This document shows positions 46,223 through 58,270 of a stretch of 64,000 bases of DNA, piece by piece. The stretch spans positions 93,521,805 through 93,585,804 of the forward strand of contig NC_061120.1 of the NCBI RefSeq assembly GCF_002878395.1, in the 5' to 3' direction. Origin of the DNA: Capsicum annuum (lineage: Eukaryota > Streptophyta > Magnoliopsida > Solanales > Solanaceae). The translations under genes and the position numbers were made by a program. The notes beneath the pieces were generated by a model. That model worked only from the letters and a program-made list of their open reading frames with translations, was not told where the DNA came from and made no database searches. How positions within the stretch are numbered: the first letter of the stretch is position 1; each line of letters starts with the position of its first letter.

Positions 46223-47480
46223 TTTACGTCGGTTTTGATCTTAGCAACTTAGTTGATGAATTATATTTGGGAATATTTGTTTATTTGTGTTCAATTTTCG
46301 CTATAATATAAATGTTTGCCCTATACATTGCTTTATTTGAGAACACTACTTGTTACTTCTTTCTTATCTGCACCTTCTACGAGTGTTTTTTCGTACACAA
46401 TTCACACATTGTGATTCACGTGGGGGGTGTCTCACACTCCTCCAAATCTTCTTTGAATTCTTTAGTTTCAGATTCAGTGCAATTAGGTTAGTGCACCTTC
46501 TTGCAGTTACTCAGTCCCACTCTCAAATATTTAGGACAAACTCTTACTCTAGAAATAGGTCATGCTGCATGAAACTTGGGAGGGATGATCCAAGGTATTG
46601 TCTCTCCAACTAAGAAGCCACCCTTTTGTCAGAAGGTTATATACCTTGCGACATAATTTATATGAAATTGATTGAGATGGTCCAGAGGTCAGGAACTAAC
46701 GTATTCAGTACAATTTTGCTAACCCTCATTTAATTCCATTGATAATGTGGAGTACCTTTTTCAGAAAAAAAAAATTCTCTTCATTCAATTTTCTTTTCAA
46801 AGCCATAAATGTAGAGTATTATCAAAGGCTCCAGAAACGTGTATTTAAATATTATCAAATCTTTTTCAAAAATTGAATTTCTCCTTCCAATTAACAAATG
46901 TGGAGTATTAAAAAAACTTTACCTTCGTTTGATATCTTTTTCATGGAAATATTTTTTAGATATCTTTCATCCCCATCATCATTTTATGCCTCATTTCCAA
47001 TTCATGATTACCTATTGTTATCAATACTTTATTTGCATTAGGTATCCCTAAGTTCCTTCTAACTAGTGGTGGGGCCTTAGGATTCTTCCCTTCTTTGAAT
47101 TCCTTTTACAAATACATATTCCATCCTACTCTATTCTTTCATACTCATGCTACATCTTTTGTTATCGTCGTCACAGTTTTACTTTGTTATTCTCTTTTTT
47201 GAAAATTCTGAATTGTCTTGAATATAAATGTGACAAAATTTGGATCCATCTATATCAATTTGTTTGGACGTAGGCCTCATCTCTGGTAATGAGAGGTTCA
47301 GAAATATGGGACGTGTTTGCTTGACATTATGTTTAACATAATGTGAATGCGCTTGTCTGATAACCTAAACTAAATCTTTACCTTCTTTTTTTTTAAATTT
47401 TTCTTTACCTCCCAATAAAGGTTGATCATTTTGACAATCGACTTGGTTGACCATCCTTACTTCAAGGAAGGAAAATCACT
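46223..47480 (+). other. 5' leader of element F
   Basis: This is untranslated sequence between primer site and gag. It has only short open frames (the longest is 87 codons, at 46350-46613) with no recognisable domain. Such long leaders are usual in this lineage. No repeat or RNA gene was seen. Confidence 0.6.
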
Positions 47481-49681
47481 ACGTTTGATCCAACTACACC
47501 TAATCCAATTGGTATAGAGAATGTCACAGTTATCAGCGAACCTCCTAAAACTTTTGAAGCTAGAGCTGCTATTCAACATGACGAGCATGTCGACCGCTTG
47601 ACTCAAGAGGTCTAGGATCTATGGGGAGAATTGAATTGGGTTAAGGACTTGACTAACTTATCCATTATACTCCAAAGTCCACCTCCTGCACCTAGGTATA
47701 CTACACCAATCCCACCAGGTTTTCCATCACTTGATTCACTGATTCCGAAACACTTTCCTCCTTAGCATCCCTAATTTATCAATAATAATTCACTTCCGGC
47801 CACCTTAGAAAATCCACCGAATCAACCACTTACCTACACCTCTCCACAAAGTCATCCACCCACCTATACTACCCATGTCTCTCCTCATAATCCACCACTT
47901 GTTAAACTACCAAGTCAACCTCTAGTCCATATTCCCTACGTTCCTCCACCTGCTTATACTTATCTGTCACCCACAACTACTCTTTCAACTCAACCAAGCC
48001 AACTACTCACTAATACCCCTTCTAATCCTCCACCACCTCCAATCCAAAATACTCCTAACACATAAAATTATCCCGCCCAGTATATGCACGGGGCACATGT
48101 TGCCATACTAGACGCACAACATGTTCCTCCAGTATATGCAGGGGAAAGCCAAACCTTTACCAACTAAATATCGATGAAGTTCCAACCCGAGGTTGAACAA
48201 TACGAGGAAATTGAGAAGTATGCTAAGGACAAAGCCAACCATGATTTAGCAAGAGAAATTCGTGAACTTAAGGAAGTAATGAGAAACCTCCAAAATACCA
48301 AGGGAAGCAAAAGCCTAGGATACAAGCCGCCAAAATTTGATCTTTTCAATGGAGTTGGTGACCCTCATTCAGACTTAAGGGCTTACTGTGACAAGTTGGT
48401 AGGAGTAGGAAGAAATGAAATGATCAGAATTAAATTGTTCATTAGACGTTTATCTGGTAAAGCTCTCGCTTGTTACACACTACAGGATCTTCGTAATTGA
48501 CGTGGGTGGAATGATATCGCACAAGACTTCATGTATCAATTCAAATTCATTACTGAAATCACACCAAATAGCTTTCACTTGTCCAAGTTGAAAAAGAAAC
48601 CAACTGAGACCTATCGTGAGTATGCACTACGTTGTTGATCAGAAGCAGCTAAAGTCCAACCACCGATGCGTGAAGGTGAAATGACTGCCACTTTCATTGA
48701 ATACGAAGATAATAGGTTGTACTATGAAAAAATAATAGCTATGATGGGACAAAAGTTCATGAAAGTCGTTTGAATGGGAGAAAAATTGAAAGATGGGATT
48801 AAGTTGGGGAGAATTGAAGACTATACGACTTTGTAAGCTGCAAGCAAACCAATTCAATAAAGTTCTATCAATGGGAATAATAAGAAAAAGGAAGATATAT
48901 CTGCTGCTATGATTGACCAAGGACATAAGACAAGTCAGACCCTTTTCTACTTAAATCAACCACATCAACCCATCTATCCTTACCATTATGGTGAAACTTC
49001 TCAAATGCTTTACTATCCTCTACCAATTACCTATTTTGTCTATAAGACCCAGGCAAATTATTACCAACCTCGAGCCCCTACTTTCAAAACTCTGCATCCA
49101 TATAAGCCTGTCCAAGCTCCAAACCACCAAACTTTTCCACATACTACACCCAGGGCCCATCCAAATCCTGAAACCGAAACCACTCCCAAGTATACCAAAT
49201 TAGCTGAAACGTATGCCTAGTTATGTTAAAGGTTGAGGACAACAGGTATGATATAACCCATTGAGGGAAAAATCCCAGATCCTATTCCAAAATGGTTTGA
49301 TGGTTCCAAGCATTATACATATCATTCTGGAATTGTTGGACACAACACTAAAGATTGTTATGGCCTTAAAAACACTATTGAAGCCTTAATCAAAGAAGGA
49401 GAAATTCAACTTGCTGGACCATAGCCCAATATGAGCAACAACCCTCTCCAAATCACGGGAATATCAATGTGAACATGATAACTATCAAAGAAGATTGGGA
49501 TTTGAAAGGGACCATTGTACCAATTAGAAAGGTTGAAAGAGATGCACCATCACTGGTCATCCCAGAACTAGCACCAACAGAGGATACTACTGCTACCGAA
49601 AAGACTCCAAGTACTTTGACTACTAAATCAGAAGAAGCTTGGAAGAATTGGACTTGTACTCCATACCTAGGTTCTTGGTAG
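47481..49681 (+). pseudogene. Element F gag (Tat/Ogre type)
   Basis: The N-terminal part (47550-48170) is Pro-rich with many stops. The capsid stretch 48174-48500 reads KFQPEVEQYEEIEKYAKD, LAREIRELKEVMRNLQNTKG, YKPPKFDLFNGVGDPHSDL, RAYCDKLVGVGRNEMIRIKL and FIRRLSGKALACYTLQD. Further on are a Tyr/Pro/Gln-rich segment (48909-49220), TKLAETYA, GKIPDPIPKWFDG, then a knuckle TYHSGIVGHNTKDCYGLK whose first Cys is Thr, and KEGEIQLAGP. The last open piece (49469-49681) reads NMITIKEDWDLKGTIVP. This matches gag of solanaceous Tat-like elements. Several stops inactivate it. Confidence 0.9.
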
Positions 49682-50117
49682 ATTGAACAAGTAGTTGGTC
49701 TTTTGAAATACGTTTTTAAATAGCACGATAAAAAATTTAGGCTTGATTGTGCCTAAAAATTTATGTTGTGTTGCCTCATCTTTTGAAAGCTTAATTGCAA
49801 AATCTATGAAAGAATTTTCTATTTTTCTTTAACTTTCTACAATGTATTACTTTCTATTTTTTATATATAAATTATCAAATCTGCCAATTACGATCGTGAC
49901 ACAATGAAACAAATGAACAAAGTCTGATTTCAAGGAAGACTTCACAGCATGACTAAGAGTTCAAACAACCAACAAAGAATACATGACAACTATGATAGTG
50001 CTCGAGCACGATGAGTACTTGTTCAAGGGGAGTCCAGACACTACATAAAGGAAGATTTTAGATAGGTTTTATGTAATATAGTTTTCACTTATCATATACT
50101 TAGGAACTACATTTCGT

Positions 50118-50365
50118 CCTGATTCCCTTGGCAGGATACGTAGGTAAGCCATATAGGGTTCAGATGTACTATAGAAAACAAAATCCAAAATCTCTTATTT
50201 GTAATAGGAGAATTATGCCTGACCTGATTCCCTAGGTGGGATATATAGGCAGCCTATAGCAGGTTCGGCCCCTTTATTAGAAAAACTCCAAATCATTTTA
50301 TGCACCTTGAAGTACTTTTTGACCTTATTCTCTTAACAAGATATGTGGGCAACCTGTATAAGGTT
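50118..50365 (+). repeat. Three dispersed 3'UTR repeats with TACGTAGG-like core
   Basis: Three related segments, about 103 bases apart, begin near 50118, 50220 and 50325. Each has a CCTGATTCCCT-like start, a GGATACGTAGG-like centre (later copies GGATATATAGG and AGATATGTGGG) and a GGTTCGGTC-like end. A further degenerate copy occurs near 52350-52400. Confidence 0.65.
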
Positions 50366-51152
50366 CGGTCTTATCCAACCAAAAGTTATATACCTTTTAC
50401 ACCCCTAAAACCGGGACATGTTTTGAAAAGATGCCAATATGGATGAATGGATATTTTCAAGATGCATTTGAGTTGGGCTACCAGAAAAGGAGTAGAAAGA
50501 TAAAGAACATTCATTTTGTCTCAAAGTGCCACAGTCTAAGATTGGCAGAAGTTTTAAAAACTATACATATTCGGGCATATACGTATATTTATTAAATATT
50601 TTCATACAAAGCCTTTACTACTGGTTCATTTGCAAAGTATAAACGGGGATTACAAAGGTTTGTACAGACGAAATAAATGGAGGGTCAACAAACCCAAGTC
50701 TCGAGTCGACACGAATATACACCCCCTCCTAACTAAGAATTTTTCTTTGAGTGCAGGGACAACAAAAATGAAAGATGATAATGCTAAGTTGATGTCAAGG
50801 CTACCTATCATGGCCATGAACATCATTTGGACCCTGAGAGGAATTACTCAACAAGGACACATGCAAAAAATCAGGGAATAATACTCAAACAATCAATAAC
50901 ACCATCTCCAACCAAGCAGCCCCACTCATTTTATTCTTTATTCTGCTATCTTATTTTGTAATTCATTTCTTCCACTTGGAATTGATTTAAAGTCTTCGAA
51001 GACAAGCAAATATATCATTGGGCCATACGACTCCTTCATTATAAGGCACACGACTTCATTTCTTATCCATTATCTATTTTAGTTTTACCTCACGACTTTA
51101 TTCAATAATGTTACTCTGAAGTTTCCTTTCAGGAGTTACAACAATCAACATT

Positions 51153-51804
51153 AGTCTTCGAAGACAACCAACGACTCATTCATCACAAAATCCCCGAAGA
51201 AAACTGGAGGATTTCACAATAATTAACATTAGTCTCCTAAGACAACTAGAGACTCATTCATCATGAGATCCCCAAAGTCAACTGGATGATTTCTCAAAAC
51301 TCAACATTAGTCTCCGAAGACAACCGGAGACTCATTCGTCACGAGATCCCCTAAGATTATCAGAGAATTTAACAACAATCAACATTGTGTCCTCGAAGAC
51401 AACCGTAGACACCGTCATCATCAAGTCTTCATAGACAATTGAAGATATAATGCATCATTAACTCTCCGAAGACAATCAGAAGACATCATTGAGTCTTTGT
51501 AGACAATAATCGGCCTCAGTTTACATTAAAGTTTTCGAAGACAACCGAAAACTTCATTACATCATCAACATAAGTCGAGCGGCTACACTTTTACTTTACC
51601 TTCTACTTTACTAATTACTTTAAATTACTTTACCAACTTTAATGATTTTACCTTAAATCTTAAAAACATCACTAATCATCAAGTCTTCAAAAAACTATTG
51701 GAGATGTCATGCACTCTCTGAAGACAATCAAAGAAATCATTCAGTCCCGTAGACAAGCGGAGACTTCATTCAACATTAAAACTTCCGAAGACAACTGGAT
51801 GCTT
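51153..51804 (+). repeat. Hairpin repeat array in element F 3'UTR
   Basis: At least ten imperfect units share a central AAGACAAC-like loop with flanking arms that are reverse complements. Examples: 51231-51254, 51309-51332 (8-bp perfect stem AGTCTCCG), 51387-51412, 51424-51446, 51529-51554 (9-bp perfect stem AAGTTTTCG) and 51743-51765. Between 51153 and 51350 two hairpins alternate in a unit of about 77 bases (AGTCTCC arms, then ATCCCC arms). Tandem repeats upstream of the 3' LTR are known in Ogre/Tat elements; the hairpin form is what I see here. Confidence 0.7.
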
Positions 51805-52490
51805 CATTGCAACAATCGCAAAAGCCGAGCGGCTACATTTTACATTACTTTTATTACATATTTCATAGTTTTTATTCAACTGTTAGTTTTACCGTGAGTT
51901 TCATTTGTTATAGGAAACACAATTTGTGATAATAAGACATACATCACAACACGGAACTACCCTCTTAGCAGCAAACTAGGGCAAGCTAGCGGAATGTCTA
52001 GCATCCCTAGCCACGTCAAGGATTTTGGCAAAGAAACTCAACTCAACTCGACTCAAGTTTTCATTTTAACTTTTAGTATCATCACCCAGTGCCCTCTTAA
52101 TCCGGCACTGGGGAAATTTTTGAAAATTCACAATCTCCTTTTCTCTCAAAATCCTCAACCAATATTGTTATTCAAACGCCTCCTCATTCCTAGTTATCAC
52201 CAAATAACTATTCAGGGATAAGTACACTCGTATCCACTCGATTCGTGTTGAAATCATCCTCGAAGAAACTCAGTGTCACCATAATTCTACACTGACAAAA
52301 AATTTTAATGTTTACAAAACTTTGCTATGATTCAAACTAAAAATAGCCTGATTTCTCATAAAACCCGAGATATGTAGGCAACTCAAAAACCGAGGCCTGA
52401 CCACAATCTTCCAAACACTTTATTTTGCTTGAGAAAAAATTAGTTATGTCAACGTGATTGCCCAAAGATTTTCACACAAATCTTCGGTCA

Positions 52491-52505
52491 CTCAGGGGCA
52501 ATTGT
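52491..52505 (+). other. Polypurine-tract region of element F
   Basis: CTCAGGGGCAATTGT directly precedes the 3' LTR. It is less pure than the tracts of A and D but sits at the right place and resembles the GGGGCAATTGT form seen in this lineage. Confidence 0.6.
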
Positions 52506-53094
52506 TGACACCCAATTTTGGCTCGTCCTTTTTCGTTTAATTATTTTTTTGAGGCTTTTTGGCCCTAAATAATTTTTTGAAAATTAAATAATAAATAATA
52601 TTTGCATTTTTATCATTATTTCTATAAATTTTAAATTATAAAAAAAGATTTATTTGTTTATCATCTTATAAAATATTTTAATTTAATATTTTAACATAAA
52701 AATCATAAAATATCTTTTGATAATTGCATTCACATTTTTTTTACACGCATAAATATATATATTGTTAATATTAAATAACAAAAAGGTATCAAATTGGACG
52801 CGTATACAAATTATGTCTACCATTTTGTATATGTCAAACTAAAAATAAATTTTAGGATGTTAGGAAGCATCAATAAAATTAATTTCAGTAGAAAAGAAGT
52901 ATCCAGTCTAGCAATAATCCAATATCATTTTTTATTTCAATATAACCTAACTCTTTTTTTTTACCAAGAGCCCGAAAATTAGCTCAAAACTCACTAGAAT
53001 TCCTGTATCCACTTTTCCATTCCACCTCAATAGATACAATTTAACCTAATCCGTCAATTTATTTTAGCTCTGAATGAACTCGAAATTTTTTATT

Positions 53095-53097
<3 letters not shown>

Positions 53098-53128
<31 letters not shown>
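53098..53128. repeat. TA microsatellite in F 3' LTR
   Basis: A run of TA dinucleotides equivalent to 42119-42190 in the 5' LTR, shorter and without TATG units. Confidence 0.85.
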
Positions 53129-53131
<3 letters not shown>

Positions 53132-56100
53132 GTATATAGATATAGATTAAGATTTATTTTATTTTAATTCAGACTATTTTGATTAAAATTAGACAAATAA
53201 AAAATAGTTATTTTTTCAATCGACTCTTTATATTTACCCGTATATATAAAATTTATAATTTTTTTTTATTCTTATATTGGAACGTGGACCGTCGATCAAA
53301 TGATCGGCCAACCCATATTGTCAGCAGAATAAATACAAGAACATCAATTTTTTTTATTTCCCAATATATTTCAACCACGCGCGATTCCTTTTTCCCAAGA
53401 GACATTGATATGTTTCTTTCCTTTTCCTAAAACAACAATAATGGTGAGATCTCTCTCTTCTGCTCCCCTCTCCATCTCTTCCCATCTTCTTCAAAATTGA
53501 AACCCTAGTTGCATCGTGGCAGCCATAGCAGCCACCCCTGCAAGATTCCCCTCTTTTTTTATCCATACCAACCCATGAATCCCTTCAAGATCTAAAAATT
53601 AGACACAAAGCGGTGCTTCAATGAAAACATTATTTCAAATTCGCATTAAATGCATAAAATCGTAAAAAATCATGAAGCCCTTTCAACTTTTGAATGTCAA
53701 ATGCATCACTTTTGATTTTGGCATTGGTTTTATTATTATTATTTTTTGATTTCAAATTCAGACTTTCAAGTCTAGATTCACATATAAATACTCACATTTT
53801 TGCCTACTTAAGGCTAAGTTTTTGATGAGGGAAAAGGGGAAAGTGGTTCACAAAAGCATAACATGCGATATCAACTCCTACTCATCACACTCTCACTTTT
53901 TTATTATTTATGAGTCCTGTTGAAGTTGAGTTCGAAGATCAAGTTCATTGTCAGAATAATTGGCGGAAAGCTCCTCGTTTACTGCCCAACACAAGGTATG
54001 AATACACCCTTTCATCTCACTTTCATCTTTCTTCTTTCATACCGCTTTGATTCTGTGGGCATGTTGTGTTGGTTTAACTTAGACCAAAATTTAAGTTATT
54101 GCCATTGATTGTAGAAAATAAATGTTTGGGTGAATTTTGTCAAGTTTGTTAGCCATGGTGTTTTCTTGAAATTTGATCACTGAGTATAAATTTTTGATTC
54201 CATAAAATTATCTAATTTGTGACTATATGTTTTCATAATAATGTGTTAATGACGTGGTTATTTTGTTTCGGTATTTCAGAAAATCTCCTTTTGAATCAGA
54301 TTTTTAAAGGCAAGTATAGTTCAATTAGTTTATTTCAAGTGCTTCCTTTGGTTATTCTGTCCTAATTTCAAACCTAAAAAAAAATATTAATCCGTTCCTT
54401 CATCTATTATGCTTTGTTTGCACTTAGGAATGATTTCATAGTTATGAAAATAATTATACTTTGACGTATTACTTTAATGACCACTGGATAATCTTTTCTT
54501 CTTTCCGTTATAGAGTTCTAACTCACTATTAATTTTTACCCTCTTCTGTTTTTTGTATTTGGGTAATTCATGTAAGATATCATGTTTCCCATCAAACGTC
54601 ATCTCTGGCGATTCAACATTAAGAATCTTTTCCAGCTATTGGGTTTAAAATATTGAGATTTAACAGTACTTAGGTAAAATTAGAATGACTAACATTTATG
54701 ACTAATTTCAAGTTGAGTCTCAAATGAAATAAATCTTGAGTTTGAATATGTGAACCCTTACTTCCCCCCTTGTCCTTTGATCCATTTTGTTGGCAACTTT
54801 AAGAAATGTTGTTTGCCTTAGTTCGATTTCGATAATGAGTTCTTACATATGTGGTAATTTACCAGTCAATTTGCTAACTAGAATTCTAATGTCATGGCTT
54901 TCCCAAACCCTTTCATTAAAATCTATTGCATATTTTATGTGGTTCTAAAACGATAAATTGATTTGTATTCATAACATCCAAATCGAACTTTGCTTATGCC
55001 AAAATATAGCATCTACATAGCAAATTTCTTTGCTAAAGATGGAGAGATTTTTGTGCGCATAGCTTTCAAGCTTTTCTTTTTTAAAACAATTATTTCTTAC
55101 ATGTATGAAAAACATTATTGAACTAGCAGATACATCATGTGCCCGTAAATTGGTAAGCGTGAGGAACATGTAATCTGACTGCTAGTAGTCGTTTATTTAT
55201 TTATCGTATCTCGTTTTATTCTTTTTGACCTACTTTGTGCTTATTAATTATCATGATGGAGTTTTGTATTTAATATATTTCTCTGAGAGTCCCAAAAGGT
55301 TGGGGTATCGCATGCATATTAATATCAGGGATTTTTTTCCATTTGAGATTGGGGTTAGCTAAATTATACGGGGTATAAACATTCACTTTATTGAAGTTTA
55401 TGTCATGATTCCGTGTTCTCTGTTTAGTCAAGTGGTCCAGTTCATAAGAAGAAACAAATAGAGTGATCTGATCCTAGTAACTCTTGTTTAATAATTCTCT
55501 GATTTGCATTCTTACCTTATTAAATTATTTTATCTTTTCTAATCCTTATCTTTTATTTTTCATGTAAACTCAAGAGTTGGAGTTTCGATTGAAACTCCTT
55601 TTTGACCTGAAGATCGAGTCAACGGCCATAGGACAAGAGCTTGGGAGTCTACCTCGCTAGGAGATACTCGCTTCTATAGGAACTTACAGTATCTAGCCCC
55701 TGACCTTCTTTATGTGATCATTAACCTTGCTTAATAACCTTGTATGACGTCCAAAATGCGATTTTCATTGACTACTTTCCACATTTATTTCTTAAGTTTA
55801 TTTTACAATTTCAGACTCTAAAACCTCCAAAAAAAATAAGGTGTATATAAATACACTTTATCATATACGACATGATGTTATTGCTACTTTTATTTATTTA
55901 TTTTCTTAAAATGAAATTAGAATTATCATTATCCACAATTTATTTCAAATATATAGTTATAGGTGTATATTATTACCTTTATTTCTGTCTACTTTTAGTT
56001 ACTTACAAATAATTGGATAATAGCATGATTGCCCGTATTTTAAGAGTGTATAAGTATAGTTTAATCAAAAACTAATACATTAACATATTTTGATATATTT

Positions 56101-56253
56101 TTATTTTTGCGGAAAATGCATTTGCATTAATTTACTCTCGAAATAAATAATTTTTCATATTTTTTGAAGATGACATGATAACTTATAAATAACTAAATAA
56201 ATTTTTACATGGTACATTTTTTCTTACGCCATAAGTGATTCCTTTACGAACAT

Positions 56254-56359
56254 AACTTTATATGTCACTAGACTTTATATTCTTATAAAACTATAAATCT
56301 TTAAATAACTTTATATGTCACTAGACTTTATATTCTTATAAAACTATAAATCTTTAAAT
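56254..56359. repeat. 53-bp perfect tandem duplication in F 3' LTR
   Basis: Two identical 53-base units start AACTTTATATGTCACTAG at 56254 and 56307. The 5' LTR has one copy near 45656, so the duplication arose after insertion or in only one LTR. Confidence 0.88.
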
Positions 56360-56850
56360 TTTCTATCATGTATATAATAATATTAAATTTTCTCTCTTCA
56401 TTTTCACATCTCTTTGAAACATGTGTTTGTATTTTGATAATAAATTATGTTACTTTTCGCATATCGTAAAATGTATATTTAAGTACCTCGTGTGTTTTCT
56501 TTGAATTTAATAAATATATGTTTAGTTATCACTATTTTTCAAATGATGAAAAAAAATAAATCTTTACCAAATGTTTTTCTAAAGCTAAGTTTAAGGACTA
56601 TCTTTGGATAGGCTCTGAATGGTGCTTAATACCCCCTCGAGTAACAAAAACCCTTACTTAAAATCTCACTGGTTCTTGCAAATTAAAAAACATAGTTTTT
56701 CTACCACAAAAAATAATTTTAGTAATTTTCCTAAAAGGTTAGGTGGCGACTTGAAAACTAAGCAAATATTTTTTAAAAATAAATAGTAAACATCGCTATG
56801 ATCACTATATGTTGTGTGCTGTTTTGGCCTGTTCGAAATGGGGCGCGACA

Positions 56851-57432
56851 GTAGAAGCAAACTCCTCAAACACCAACATGGCTAGAACACAAACTAAGCC
56901 CAAATAGTTGGCCTACTGACGCTGAGAGCACTCTCTATTACCCATGATCATCATTTTTCACAGTCATAGCTTGCCTCAAGAACTCGAGGCTGGCAACGAA
57001 TACATGCTAACTATATCTAATCAACTAACTCATATCTAGTATACTCCTTGAACTAGTGTGACATAGTAATATAACCATAATAAAATCCTAGAAAAACTTG
57101 AGATAATGCCCCTCATAATTTAGAATGACCATCATGGCCTGAAGGCCCATACCAAGAACTCTGGGAGGTCTGATGGGAGCTCTGCCTGCTATGATCACCG
57201 CAACTAATATGAGAACCACTCATTTATTGAAATAATACCTGCAAAGAGGTGACACACTGCATGTGAATCTTACCTCTACCGAAATTATCCTCACTCTTGA
57301 ATGAAATACCAATAGCACAATATTAAGGGCATGGCCTCTTGCTGCCACCCCATAAGTCCTAATACATGTGCTCTTTGTGGCCCTTGTCATATAAACAATC
57401 TGGGTGAGGGTTAGGCCTTGCTTCTATCAGGT
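56851..57432 (-). pseudogene. Decayed gypsy-like gag debris
   Basis: On the minus strand one frame shows HSRQSSHQTSQSSWYGPSGH and DGHSKL near 57190-57120. This resembles the Ser/Gly/Gln-rich region before the zinc knuckle of some chromovirus gags. A CLYDKGHKEHMY piece near 57410 could be a ruined knuckle, but its order relative to the primer-like site is wrong for a simple element. It may be the other part of the element into which F inserted. Low certainty. Confidence 0.35.
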
Positions 57433-57444
57433 GCTCTAATACCA
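57433..57444 (-). other. Possible decayed primer binding site
   Basis: The minus strand reads TGGTATTAGAGC, one base from the Met-tRNA-type site. If real, an LTR begins at about 57452 and extends right. Confidence 0.5.
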
Positions 57445-57451
57445 AACAAAG

Positions 57452-58270
57452 TGGCAATGCTAATCCTCTAATAAATCCTCACACCATGCCATACTCAAAG
57501 GGATATAGCATTAGAAAATGCCTGACCCATATGCGAAATTTATTCTCTTACTGTGAAACTGATAAAGAACCCTGATAAACGCCAATACACCCAACTTCGA
57601 TCATAGTGCTACTTAATAAATCAAATTTCATCCATTATTGGGAGGCCCCAATGTTGAACTTCAAAGGGTTAAAGTAGTGGCGAGCTCAACTAGAGCCTAA
57701 GCTAGACTAAATCCTTTGGCTGATGGTAAAGATATTCCATATCTTTCTTTAACTCTCTACTCTTATATTGCGCTGATACTTTTAAAACACGTGTCAAAGT
57801 CTCATCCAAATTTATCAATCATCTAGCATTGCTTATTTAGGGACAAAATAAATTCAAAGAATGTACTTAATGTTAATAGCAATGCAGACACATGACAAAG
57901 ATACAAGAAATAAATTTCCTATGAATGTTTCTATATCCTCCTAATTGTAGGTTACATACCTCTCCACACCAATCTTTGGGACTGTAATAACACTTAAATA
58001 TTGTACAAATACACCATTAAAGCCTAGATCTATTACCAAAAAGTCAGGACCTAATTACTTAGGTCATGATGGCACCTACCATAACCTACCAGTAGTCAAG
58101 CCAAACTCATAGTCTAGAACGACTAGTAATGGACTACCAAATAGAATAAGGAAAAGATGCAGAATATTTGTAATATAAGATCAATACATAATATAATACC
58201 GTAACATAGTGGTATTAGTACAAGATCTTTTACATAACCAGAATTCAAAGTGATGTGGAAATGAATATAC
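57452..58270 (-). repeat. Probable LTR remnant right of the primer-like site
   Basis: About 820 bases lie between the primer-like site and element G. Sequence near 58040-58100 (GGTCATGATGGCACCTACC) resembles the outer part of a common solanaceous LTR type. There is no partner copy in the window, so this rests on position and resemblance. Confidence 0.35.

Larger units (their letters stand above)
49682..52490 (+). other. 3' untranslated region of element F (pol absent)
   Basis: In an autonomous relative, protease and polymerase would follow gag here. None of their motifs is present in any frame. The 2.8 kb instead contains three phrases with CCTGATTCC and GGATACGTAGG-like cores (50118-50360), a hairpin repeat array (51153-51804) and AT-rich filler. 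The gag frame stops at 49680 and unrelated untranslated sequence begins within 50 bases, so the polymerase seems to be cleanly removed. Confidence 0.75.
41519..56850 (+). mobile_element. Element F: gag-only Tat/Ogre-like retrotransposon
   Basis: This 15.3-kb plus-strand element has very long LTRs (4.68 and 4.35 kb). Its primer site (TGGCGA type) differs from those of A to D, and it has a 1.25-kb leader, a gag related to Tat/Ogre elements, no protease, RT or integrase, a 2.8-kb 3' region with repeats, and a purine-rich tract. Both LTRs begin TGAYACCCAATTTTGGC. Absence of pol makes it a non-autonomous element of the kind described as terminal-repeat retrotransposons with a gag domain. The flanks GTTGC and GTAGA do not form a clear duplication. 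Confidence 0.88.
52506..56850 (+). repeat. 3' LTR of element F
   Basis: It begins TGACACCCAATTTTGGC and ends GGGGCGCGACA, both ends canonical. Relative to the 5' LTR it lacks about 410 bases after 55740 and has a 53-bp tandem duplication at 56254-56359. Confidence 0.9.

Noticed and set aside
51153..51804. CRISPR-like array
   Set aside because: Repeats are imperfect, spacing is irregular, the surroundings are a plant LTR element and no cas gene is present. Hairpin tandem repeats in a 3'UTR explain it better.
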